Source: JBBRMQ01 sp038230775
GTDB taxonomy: Bacteria; Acidobacteriota; Thermoanaerobaculia; Gp7-AA8
DNA: 10,363 bases
Assembly (NCBI GenBank): GCA_038230775.1
Contig: JBBRMQ010000152.1
Location: 1 to 10,363, forward strand
Reading direction: 5' to 3'
The position numbers and the translations under genes were made by a program. A model generated the notes under the pieces. That model made no database searches. It saw nothing but the letters and a program-made list of their open reading frames with translations, and was not told the origin of the DNA. Below are positions 1 through 7,631 of the stretch, piece after piece. Numbering within the stretch: the stretch's first letter is position 1; each line of letters begins with the position of its first letter.

Positions 1-10
1 GCCGCAAAGT

Positions 11-37
11 AAAAAGGGCGCCCTTGCAGGCGCCCTT
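11..37 (-). terminator. Rho-independent terminator reading leftward
   Basis: AAGGGCGCC at 14-22 and GGCGCCCTT at 29-37 form a perfect 9-bp GC-rich stem around a 6-nt loop. On the minus strand the stem is followed directly by a run of T (plus-strand A's at 11-15), the classical order for intrinsic termination of a leftward transcript. On the plus strand the stem is followed by CCGGGG, so it is not an obvious terminator in that direction. It implies that something leftward is transcribed between here and about 400. Confidence 0.75.
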
Positions 38-74
38 CCGGGGTGGGAGCTAAGAACTCGCCCCCTCAGGTTTA

Positions 75-269
75 CTAGAATCCATCGAACGCAGTACCTC
101 CTCCCCATATATTTCCGGCGGCCCCGCAACCAGCGCCACGTCGTACGTCATGACCCACCTCGCCGACGTCGCGGACCGGATCGGCCGCTCCTACTCGCCC
201 TGTGGTGGAAGGGAGGAGCGGGATCTTGATTTCCTGTTCTTCAAAGAGCCATGCGGCCAGCAGCCACAT
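75..269 (-). CDS. Doubtful small ORF (64 aa) with Gly-rich C-terminus
   Basis: This short leftward reading frame would encode 64 residues, starting MWLLAAWLF and ending in a tail rich in Gly and Ala with one Cys (GAGCGAAGNIWGGG). I do not recognise it. In its favour, the stop codon lies some 38 nt before a good leftward terminator, so a transcript ending here is likely. Against it, there is no Shine-Dalgarno sequence before the ATG, an in-frame TGA lies only a few codons upstream, and codon third positions are mixed rather than strongly G/C as in the clear genes nearby. It could be a small peptide gene, a non-coding RNA region, or a decayed gene end. Confidence 0.25.
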   Translation of the reverse strand: MWLLAAWLFEEQEIKIPLLPSTTGRVGAADPVRDVGEVGHDVRRGAGCGAAGNIWGGGTAFDGF

Positions 270-413
270 GCAAACGTATACTCAGCGAAACATGCCTGCT
301 GTCTTGTTGATTTCGTGTGCTGAAAACATCATACGATGTTCACCCGAAATAGCAACAAACATTGTGCAGTTCTCGACGTGCTACCATTCATTTCTTCCGC
401 GATTCTCTCACTC

Positions 414-1079
414 ATGAAACGACTTCTCATCGTTCTAGTTGCGGTCGCCATGCCTGCCTCGGCCGCGACGGTCAGCGGCAAGGTGAGCTTCATCAGCAAG
501 CGCGGGCAGAATCCGACCGTCAGCGAGACGCTCGTATCGCTCGAGCCCGCCAGCGCCAAGGTGATCAAGAAATCTCCGGCAACATTTCAGATGATGACGC
601 GCGGAAAAATGGTCGTCCCTCACGTGCTCGCCATTCCCCTGGGTTCGACGGTCGCGTTCCCGAACGACGATCCGATCTCGCACAACCTCTTCTCCCTTTC
701 CAGCAACAACTCCTTCGACCTCGGCCTTTATCGCAAGGGCGCCGGCAAGTCCCAGAAGTTCGACACTCCCGGACTCGTCAACGTCTACTGCAACGTGCAC
801 CCGAACATGTCGTCGGTCATTCACGTGCTGGCCACCCCTTATTACGTCTTCGCCGACGCCGGTGGCAACTACGCGATCACCGACGTGCCGCCCGGAAAAT
901 ACCGGCTCGTCGCCTGGAACGAGCTTGGCGGCCAGATCGACACAACGGTCGAGGTGTCATCGGCGGGCACGGTCAGCGGGAATCTCTCCGTCACCCTCGA
1001 CAGCCGCAACTATCGCGCGACCCAGCACACCAACAAACTCGGCAAGCCGTACGAAGCCCCCAGCCTGAGGGACTATTGA
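414..1079 (+). CDS. Secreted plastocyanin-like cupredoxin with C-terminal beta-sandwich repeat
   Basis: This encodes a 221-residue periplasmic or cell-surface protein of the plastocyanin-like family, often labelled methylamine-utilisation-like. The start MKRLLIVLVAVAMPASAA is a textbook Sec signal peptide with likely cleavage after A17. An in-frame ATG at 336 would add 26 residues ahead of the signal and is less likely. The cupredoxin domain spans roughly residues 65-140. Its candidate type-1 copper ligands are visible: His90 (in NDDPISHN), Cys126 and His129 (YCNVHPNM), and Met132. Residues about 143-195 (GGNYAITDVPPGKYRLVAWNE) look like a carboxypeptidase-regulatory-like beta-sandwich domain, which commonly follows such cupredoxins. 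The likely role is binding copper for electron transfer or metal handling. No clear Shine-Dalgarno precedes the ATG. The kinase gene begins immediately downstream, suggesting one transcript. The fold is confident; the physiological partner is unknown. Confidence 0.88.
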   Translation: MKRLLIVLVAVAMPASAATVSGKVSFISKRGQNPTVSETLVSLEPASAKVIKKSPATFQMMTRGKMVVPHVLAIPLGSTVAFPNDDPISHNLFSLSSNNSFDLGLYRKGAGKSQKFDTPGLVNVYCNVHPNMSSVIHVLATPYYVFADAGGNYAITDVPPGKYRLVAWNELGGQIDTTVEVSSAGTVSGNLSVTLDSRNYRATQHTNKLGKPYEAPSLRDY

Positions 1080-1121
1080 TTGGCGGCTGAACCGACCGGC
1101 GCCGCTACTCGGACATCTACC

Positions 1122-1127
1122 GGAGAA
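1122..1127 (+). promoter_or_regulatory. Ribosome binding site that decides the kinase start
   Basis: GGAGAA ends 3 nt before a GTG codon at 1131, placing the GGAG core at 5-nt spacing. A rival TTG start at 1080 directly abuts the cupredoxin stop and has a weaker GAGGG further upstream. In the 16 codons after that TTG only 7 have G or C in the third position, whereas the codons after 1131 are strongly GC3-biased. This favours GTG 1131. Confidence 0.55.
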
Positions 1128-1130
1128 GTA

Positions 1131-3854
1131 GTGAGACCGAAGGGGCCGGTCATCGAGCGCCCGCGGTTTCCGCTTGTCTGGAAGCTGTTCGGCCTGACCG
1201 CGCTGCTCATCCTTCTCGTCGTCGCGATCGCCGTCGGCATCACCATTCAGCGGGCCGACGCGATCGCCCGCACGACCGTCAACAGCTCGATCTCCGGCGC
1301 GGCGAAACTGTTCCGCGAGCTGGAGAAGCAGCGCCTCGCGCGCCTGGCGCTCCCCACCGAGCTTCTCGGCAACGACCCGAAGTTCTTCGCCTACATCCAG
1401 GAGTCATTGAACCCGCAGGCTCCCGCCGCGGTGCCCGGGGCGGCACCGGTGGCCCCGCCGCCGATCGACCTCGTGAGCATCGCGGATCAGCTCGAGCAGA
1501 GAAGGGCCTCGTTCGGGACCGATCTCCTCATCCTTCTCGATGATGAAGGCCGCATCGTGGCCCGCACCGACCAACCGCCGATCACGGCAGGGACTCGCGA
1601 CGACCTCTACGACCGTTCTCCCGTTGTCAAAGCGATGGTCGACGACAACAGCGTCGCGGCGACGGCCGGCGTGCTGTCGCTCGGCAATCATCTCTACCAC
1701 GCCGCCGTCGCGCCGGTCGCGTCGGGAGCCAATCCCGTCCGTGTCGCGTACCTGATCAACGCGCTGGAGATCAACGACTCCTTCGCGAACAAGATCGCCG
1801 AATCGACCAACGCCGGCGTCATCTTCATCTCACCCAACTCGCAGGCGCGCTCGAACAACGCGCCCAGCGCCTCGATGCAGCAAACCTCCGACGTCGATCA
1901 CATCCTGAAGACGGGCAAGCCGGTACCGCCGTCCACGTTGAAGATCGACAACAGCTCGTACGTCATGACGGGTGAGCCGTTGCTGTCGGGTCCGCAGACC
2001 GTCGGCGCCGCGGTGTTCGTCCGTTCGCTCGACCGTGAGCTCGCGCCGTTCAAGCAGATCGAGAACGCGCTGCTGCTCGGCGGCGGCCTGGCGCTGCTGC
2101 TCGCGTCCATCCTCACCTATCTCATTGCCAGGCGCGTGACGCGTCCGATCGAGCATCTGGCGGGTATCGCGCAGGCCGTGACCGCCGGCGATTACAGCGT
2201 GCATCCCAACGTCGATCGCTCGGACGAAGTCGGCATCCTCGGTCGCTCGTTCGCCAAGATGATCACCGCTCTTCGCGACAAGGCCGAGCTCGAAGAACTG
2301 TACGAACAGATGGCGGCCAAATCGGAGGAGCGCGATGCGGCGGCGCCGGTGCGGGTTGCCGAGCCGACCCAGCTCGATGAGGGAACGATCCTCGTCAGCG
2401 ATCTTCGCGGACTCCCTGCTGTCGGCGAAGGTGATCCCTCGCTGCTCCTGGGCGCGCTCACGCGCGTGATGAAGATGCAGGAGGCCGAGGTCGCGCGGCA
2501 GGACGGCAACGTGCGCGAAGTGGATGGCCAGCGCCTCATCAGCATCTTCCGCGGCGAGCGCGGCGTCCTGCACGCCATCCGCGCGGCGCGCGCGATCAAC
2601 GAGGAGCTGGCGGCCTTCGCCGACGTGAAGATGTCGATCAGCGTCGGCATCGCGACCGGCCAGTTCGTCACCGGATCCGTCGATCTCGAGGAAAATCATG
2701 GCCCGGCCCTCATTGGAACCGCGCCGCTGCTCGCCAGCGTCTTCGCCTGGCACGCGCCCGCCGGATATGCCTACATCTCGTACGAGACGGCGCAGGCCGC
2801 GGGTGGCGAGATCATGTCCGGCTCGACGCGCGAACAGGTCACGCTCAAGTGGCTGCCGCAGCCGCTCGCCGTGGCGGCGTTCCCGCTCATGAGCCTAACA
2901 ACCGGCGTCATGCGGTCGATCGGCGGCACGACGAGCTCGATGGCGACGTTGCGGCTGGACGGAACGTCGCCCGGCGCAACCGCACCCGGGCTGCCGGCGG
3001 CCGACCTCACCGCGGGTTCGACCTTCGCCGGCCGCTATCTCATCGAACAAGTCCTCGGCCGTGGCGGCATGGGCGTGGTCTACAAAGCGAGCGACACACA
3101 GCTCGACGAGACCGTCGCCATCAAGACGCTTCCCGGCGATGTGATGCAGAGGTCGCCCGAGGACCTCGAGCGTTTCAAGCGCGAGATTCGCCTGGCGCGG
3201 AAGATCACGCATCGAAACGTCCTGCGCACCTACGACTACGGCGAGGCCGAGGGCGTGTACTTCATCAGCATGGAGTTCGTGCGCGGCTATACGCTGTCGG
3301 AACTGCTCGATGAGGCGGCGAATCATCGCATGGCTCCGCGCGTCGCCATAGGCATCGCGCGCCAGATCTGCCGCGGAATGCAGGCGGCACACGAGCAGGG
3401 CATCATCCATCGCGACATCAAGCCGCAGAACGTCCTCATCGATCACAAGGGCGAAGTGAAGGTCATGGATTTCGGCATCGCGCGCATGGCCGAGGCGCAG
3501 GAGGGGATGACGCAGGCGGGGTTGATCGTCGGCACGCCCCACTACATGAGTCCCGAGCAGGTCCAGGGAAAAGCGCTCGATCCGCGCAGCGACGTGTACT
3601 CGATCGGCATCCTCGTCTACGAGCTGCTCGCGGGCGAGAAACCGTTCAACGCGCCGTCGCTGACGGCGATCCTGACCGCGCACATCACCGAGAAGCCGAA
3701 GCCGCTCATCGATGTCCGGCCGGAGGTCGGTCGCCAAATCAACGACATCGTCATGCGTTGTCTGGCGAAAGAGCCGAAGGACCGATACGCCGATGCGGGC
3801 GCGTTGCTGCACGACCTCGATCAGGTGCAGGTCGGCGCGTCCGTTGCCGCGTGA
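1131..3854 (+). CDS. Receptor Ser/Thr kinase: Cache-like sensor, HAMP, degenerate cyclase domain, PknB-type kinase
   Basis: A 907-residue membrane signalling protein (924 if TTG 1080 is used). In order: transmembrane helix about 16-39; extracytoplasmic double-Cache-like sensor about 40-311 (ILLDDEGRIVARTD at about 133-147); transmembrane helix about 312-333; HAMP about 334-385; short coiled coil; class III nucleotide cyclase homology domain about 418-588; Thr/Gly/Ala-rich linker; kinase about 633-898. The kinase looks active: GRGGMG loop (643-648), VAIK Lys665, helix-C Glu685, HRD Asp762, Asn767, DFG Asp780 and SPE Glu809, with possible activation-loop sites Thr794 and Thr802. The cyclase domain keeps the first metal Asp (Asp424, VSDLRG). 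However, the usual GD of the second metal site reads GQ, and the transition-state Asn/Arg positions are LLASV, so cyclase activity is unlikely. It probably senses a periplasmic cue and phosphorylates cytoplasmic proteins. The ligand is unknown; the cupredoxin next door is a candidate partner. Confidence 0.9.
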   Translation: MRPKGPVIERPRFPLVWKLFGLTALLILLVVAIAVGITIQRADAIARTTVNSSISGAAKLFRELEKQRLARLALPTELLGNDPKFFAYIQESLNPQAPAAVPGAAPVAPPPIDLVSIADQLEQRRASFGTDLLILLDDEGRIVARTDQPPITAGTRDDLYDRSPVVKAMVDDNSVAATAGVLSLGNHLYHAAVAPVASGANPVRVAYLINALEINDSFANKIAESTNAGVIFISPNSQARSNNAPSASMQQTSDVDHILKTGKPVPPSTLKIDNSSYVMTGEPLLSGPQTVGAAVFVRSLDRELAPFKQIENALLLGGGLALLLASILTYLIARRVTRPIEHLAGIAQAVTAGDYSVHPNVDRSDEVGILGRSFAKMITALRDKAELEELYEQMAAKSEERDAAAPVRVAEPTQLDEGTILVSDLRGLPAVGEGDPSLLLGALTRVMKMQEAEVARQDGNVREVDGQRLISIFRGERGVLHAIRAARAINEELAAFADVKMSISVGIATGQFVTGSVDLEENHGPALIGTAPLLASVFAWHAPAGYAYISYETAQAAGGEIMSGSTREQVTLKWLPQPLAVAAFPLMSLTTGVMRSIGGTTSSMATLRLDGTSPGATAPGLPAADLTAGSTFAGRYLIEQVLGRGGMGVVYKASDTQLDETVAIKTLPGDVMQRSPEDLERFKREIRLARKITHRNVLRTYDYGEAEGVYFISMEFVRGYTLSELLDEAANHRMAPRVAIGIARQICRGMQAAHEQGIIHRDIKPQNVLIDHKGEVKVMDFGIARMAEAQEGMTQAGLIVGTPHYMSPEQVQGKALDPRSDVYSIGILVYELLAGEKPFNAPSLTAILTAHITEKPKPLIDVRPEVGRQINDIVMRCLAKEPKDRYADAGALLHDLDQVQVGASVAA

Positions 3855-3880
3855 TAGCCTCGCCGGCACTCACAAAAAAC

Positions 3881-3885
3881 GGAGG
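3881..3885 (+). promoter_or_regulatory. Strong ribosome binding site of the SnoaL-like gene
   Basis: GGAGG sits 5 nt before ATG 3891, preceded by a run of six A. It is the clearest Shine-Dalgarno in the window and fixes the start of the lipoprotein gene. Only 36 nt separate this start from the kinase stop codon, and no terminator lies between, so the gene may be co-transcribed with the kinase. Confidence 0.75.
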
Positions 3886-3890
3886 ATCTG

Positions 3891-4376
3891 ATGCGAACAG
3901 TCGTTCGAGTCGGGCTCATCTCTCTTCTCGTGTTTGGATGCGCCACCGCCGATCACACGTCGGCCACTGCCACGGCGTCGAACGGCCAACGGGTGCGCGC
4001 GCTGTACGATGCCTTTGGACGGGGTGAGATTCCGACCGTTCTCGCTGCGTTCGATCCGGAGATCGTCTGGATGGAAGCGGAGAGCACCCCGGTGGGTGAT
4101 CTCAATCCGTACAAGGGTCCACAAGCGGTCGCACAAGGCGTCTTTTCCCGCATCGGTCAGGACTGGGACAATTTCCGGGTGAACGTCGAGCAGATCATCG
4201 ATGGCGGCGACAAGGTTGCGGCGATAGGCCGGTACGCGGCAACGAACAAGAAAACCGGACTGCCGCTCAACGCGCAGTTCGTGCACGTATGGTGGTTCCG
4301 CAACGGCAAGGTCGTCCGGTTCCAGCAGTACACGGATACCGCCCAGTTCGCGCGAGTGACGGGGGTGCCCCGTTGA
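3891..4376 (+). CDS. SnoaL-like / NTF2-fold putative lipoprotein
   Basis: This encodes 161 residues. The N-terminus MRTVVRVGLISLLVFGCATA is a lipoprotein-type signal with Cys17 in the lipobox context VFGC, so the mature protein is probably lipid-anchored in the periplasm. Residues about 32-155 have the pattern of the SnoaL-like / NTF2-like cone fold: an N-terminal helix (RVRALYDAFGRGEIPTVLAAF), the strand EIVWME, then alternating strands ending in HVWWFRNGKVVRFQQYTDT. Members of this superfamily are small-molecule binding proteins or isomerases, and substrate cannot be read from sequence. It follows the kinase by 36 nt with a strong GGAGG. The last codons overlap a short GC hairpin (4359-4373). 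Fold assignment is confident, function is not. Confidence 0.82.
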   Translation: MRTVVRVGLISLLVFGCATADHTSATATASNGQRVRALYDAFGRGEIPTVLAAFDPEIVWMEAESTPVGDLNPYKGPQAVAQGVFSRIGQDWDNFRVNVEQIIDGGDKVAAIGRYAATNKKTGLPLNAQFVHVWWFRNGKVVRFQQYTDTAQFARVTGVPR

Positions 4377-4391
4377 TCTTCATTTGAAGAT
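4359..4391. terminator. Weak possible terminator between convergent genes
   Basis: ACGGGG (4359-4364) and CCCCGT (4368-4373) form a 6-bp hairpin over the last codons of the SnoaL-like gene. A second inverted repeat, ATCTTCA (4376-4382) with TGAAGAT (4385-4391), spans the 3-nt gap and the stop codon of the leftward gene. Neither has a real T-run, so termination is uncertain. It is still the only candidate at this convergent junction. Confidence 0.3.
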
Positions 4392-5051
4392 GGCGCCGAA
4401 CGGCGCGCGGAACATCCATGGGCTCACACGGAGTGCTTCCGCTTCACCACTCACGTTGTAGCCGATGCTCCTCGGGCTCACGATCGCCAACTTTCGATAC
4501 TGGCCCATGTTCACCTCGACATAGATCGGGGTGTCAGGAACCTTGCGCAATACGGCCGCCGACGCTGGCGCGATGGCGCGCACGAACGCGTCGATGAATG
4601 CACGGAAAGCCGGCGCGGGTCCGAGGGCGGCGGTCGTCCAGACGTCGATGAAGTCGTTGGCGCCGTAAACCAGCCGATAGCGGTGCGATGGCAATCCGCG
4701 AACCTTTCCTTCCGCGATCACCACCTGCTGCGGCGGTCCGACGTTCATCGGATGACCGCCGACCATTCGCACCATGTTGCCCACCTCGCTCATCGGCATC
4801 TCGTCGTACATCCTGCTGATGGGGTTCTCGATCGTGATCGTCTTCCTTTCGTTGACCGCGAACGCCCGCAGCCAGATCGAGCTGGCGCGAAAGCCGTGCG
4901 GATACACATCGACGGTGATCGCGCCGAAGCGCTTCATCAGCGGAAACGTGGCGGCCACGTTGGACTGGAGCTGGAGGTGAGAGCGACGAACGCCCGTTGC
5001 GGACACGAAGAGAAGGACGACCAGCGGCAGCACCAGGCCGCGACGCGTCAT
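4380..5051 (-). CDS. Secreted protein of unknown function, tandem paralog B
   Basis: This encodes 223 residues. MTRRGLVLPLVVLLFVSATG is a clear Sec signal peptide, so the product is exported. I do not recognise a named family. It is plainly homologous along its whole length to the gene directly upstream (5048-5704), sharing YPHG (50-53), ENP (75-77), GKVRG (115-119), DVWTTAALG (136-144), FVRAI.P (157-162), PIYVEVN (175-181) and ALRVS..MFRAPF near the C-terminus. The pattern of a short strand followed by DVW loosely recalls secreted DUF4412-type proteins, but I would not assign it. Its ATG overlaps the upstream gene's stop codon as ATGA, indicating translational coupling and joint function. 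It ends 3 nt from the convergent SnoaL-like gene. Confidence 0.8.
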   Translation of the reverse strand: MTRRGLVLPLVVLLFVSATGVRRSHLQLQSNVAATFPLMKRFGAITVDVYPHGFRASSIWLRAFAVNERKTITIENPISRMYDEMPMSEVGNMVRMVGGHPMNVGPPQQVVIAEGKVRGLPSHRYRLVYGANDFIDVWTTAALGPAPAFRAFIDAFVRAIAPASAAVLRKVPDTPIYVEVNMGQYRKLAIVSPRSIGYNVSGEAEALRVSPWMFRAPFGAIFK

Positions 5052-5704
5052 TGCTCGGCGCCGCTGAATGGCGCGCGAAACATGAATGAGGAGACTCTGA
5101 GCGCGTCGTCTTCGGTCTTGTCATCGTACGCGACGCGTTCGAGTCGCAGAATCGGCACTTTCTTGAACCGGCGGAAATTCAGCTCCACATAGATCGGGAT
5201 CCCCGGGAGCGACCGTAGGGCGGCTGCGGTCGGCGGTGAGATTCCGCGCACAAATTCGTCGATCATGCTTCGGAACTGAGGCGCGTCGCCGAATGCGCTC
5301 GTCATCCAGACGTCGGCGAACGAGGTGCCGAAGATCAGCCGGAATCGCCGGGCTTCGATCCCTTTAACTTGTCCTTTCGACACCTGAATCGCGTCCGGTG
5401 CCGAAGCTTCGAGGCCGGCGAGAGAGCCCGACATCGAATGCAGCGAAGTGGAGATCTCACTGAGCGCCGTATCGCTGTAAGTACGGTTCATCGGGTTCTC
5501 GACCGTCATGGTCTTCGTTCCGTTGCGGCTGAACGCCCTCATCAGAAGCGTTTCGGCGAGGACGCCGTGCGGGTACACGTGAATCGTCACATTGCCGAAC
5601 TTGCTCAGGAAGGGGAAAGGTGCGGCCGGCGTCGCCTGGAGGACGAGATGAAACGGTCGAGCGGCAGCGAGAGCAAAAAGAATCGCGGGTAGCACGTCCG
5701 ACAT
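5048..5704 (-). CDS. Probable exported protein of unknown function, tandem paralog A
   Basis: This encodes 218 residues. The N-terminus MSDVLPAILFALAAARP is a short, weakly charged hydrophobic stretch that may act as a signal peptide. A GTG three codons downstream is a possible alternative start, and no clear Shine-Dalgarno marks either. It shares with paralog B the motifs YPHG (44-47), ENP (69-71), GQVKG (111-115), DVWMTSAFG (131-139), FVRGISP (151-157), PIYVELN (170-176) and ALRVS..MFRAPF (201-212), so the pair arose by tandem duplication and then diverged. It starts 30 nt after the rpoD stop with no hairpin between, so it may be expressed by read-through from rpoD. Function is unknown; the conserved C-terminal block suggests a shared structural or binding role. 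Confidence 0.8.
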   Translation of the reverse strand: MSDVLPAILFALAAARPFHLVLQATPAAPFPFLSKFGNVTIHVYPHGVLAETLLMRAFSRNGTKTMTVENPMNRTYSDTALSEISTSLHSMSGSLAGLEASAPDAIQVSKGQVKGIEARRFRLIFGTSFADVWMTSAFGDAPQFRSMIDEFVRGISPPTAAALRSLPGIPIYVELNFRRFKKVPILRLERVAYDDKTEDDALRVSSFMFRAPFSGAEQ

Positions 5705-5734
5705 GCTACCCGCGACCTGTGGTTTGTTGAAGAT

Positions 5735-7555
<1,821 letters not shown>

Positions 7556-7588
7556 ACTGGTTGTCGCTCCTCGCTCCGGGCTTCCAAC

Positions 7589-7604
7589 GGCCTCGCCGGA
7601 GGCC
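7589..7604 (-). other. GC-rich hairpin in the dnaG-rpoD leader
   Basis: On the minus strand GGCCTC and GAGGCC form a perfect 6-bp stem with a 4-nt loop, starting 33 nt upstream of the rpoD ATG and just before its ribosome binding site. No T-run follows, so it is not an intrinsic terminator. It may influence rpoD translation or be a transcript-processing site; the equivalent junction of the E. coli rpsU-dnaG-rpoD operon is cleaved by RNase E. That role here is inference. Confidence 0.4.
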
Positions 7605-7631
7605 ACTCGCGTAATGAATCGTGGACGTTAA

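Larger units (their letters stand above)
1..413. other. Left intergenic region without a confident gene
   Basis: About 410 bases precede the first well supported gene. They hold a leftward intrinsic terminator (11-37) and a doubtful leftward ORF (75-269). From about 270 to 413 the base composition is visibly more AT-rich than in the genes, as expected of a promoter region for the rightward cupredoxin-kinase genes. I see a TATACT-like hexamer at 277-282, but no well spaced -35 partner, so I do not call a promoter. No tRNA, repeat array or insertion-sequence end is recognisable. Confidence 0.6.

Noticed and set aside
336..413. Extended start of the cupredoxin gene at ATG 336
   Set aside because: It would put 26 residues before a perfect signal peptide beginning MKRLL and has no Shine-Dalgarno.
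202..417. Rightward ORF of 71 codons in the left intergenic region
   Set aside because: It has no ribosome binding site, mixed codon use and no recognisable features, and it runs through the AT-rich probable promoter region.
362..1090. Rightward frame of 242 codons overlapping the cupredoxin gene
   Set aside because: It is an out-of-frame reading of the cupredoxin; the Arg/Gln/His-rich product lacks a signal peptide or motif, while the other frame has a signal peptide and copper ligands.
1830..2753. Leftward frame of 307 codons opposite the receptor kinase
   Set aside because: It is fully contained in the kinase gene on the other strand, is Arg/His/Asp-rich and has no domain pattern. It is a GC-bias shadow.
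2895..3869. Leftward frame of 324 codons opposite the kinase domain
   Set aside because: It lies antisense to intact HRD, DFG and SPE kinase motifs, and its product looks like random high-GC translation.
7556..7606. Extended rpoD start at GTG 7606
   Set aside because: It has no ribosome binding site and would include the GC hairpin in the coding region; ATG 7555 has GAGGAG upstream and begins a normal sigma N-terminus.
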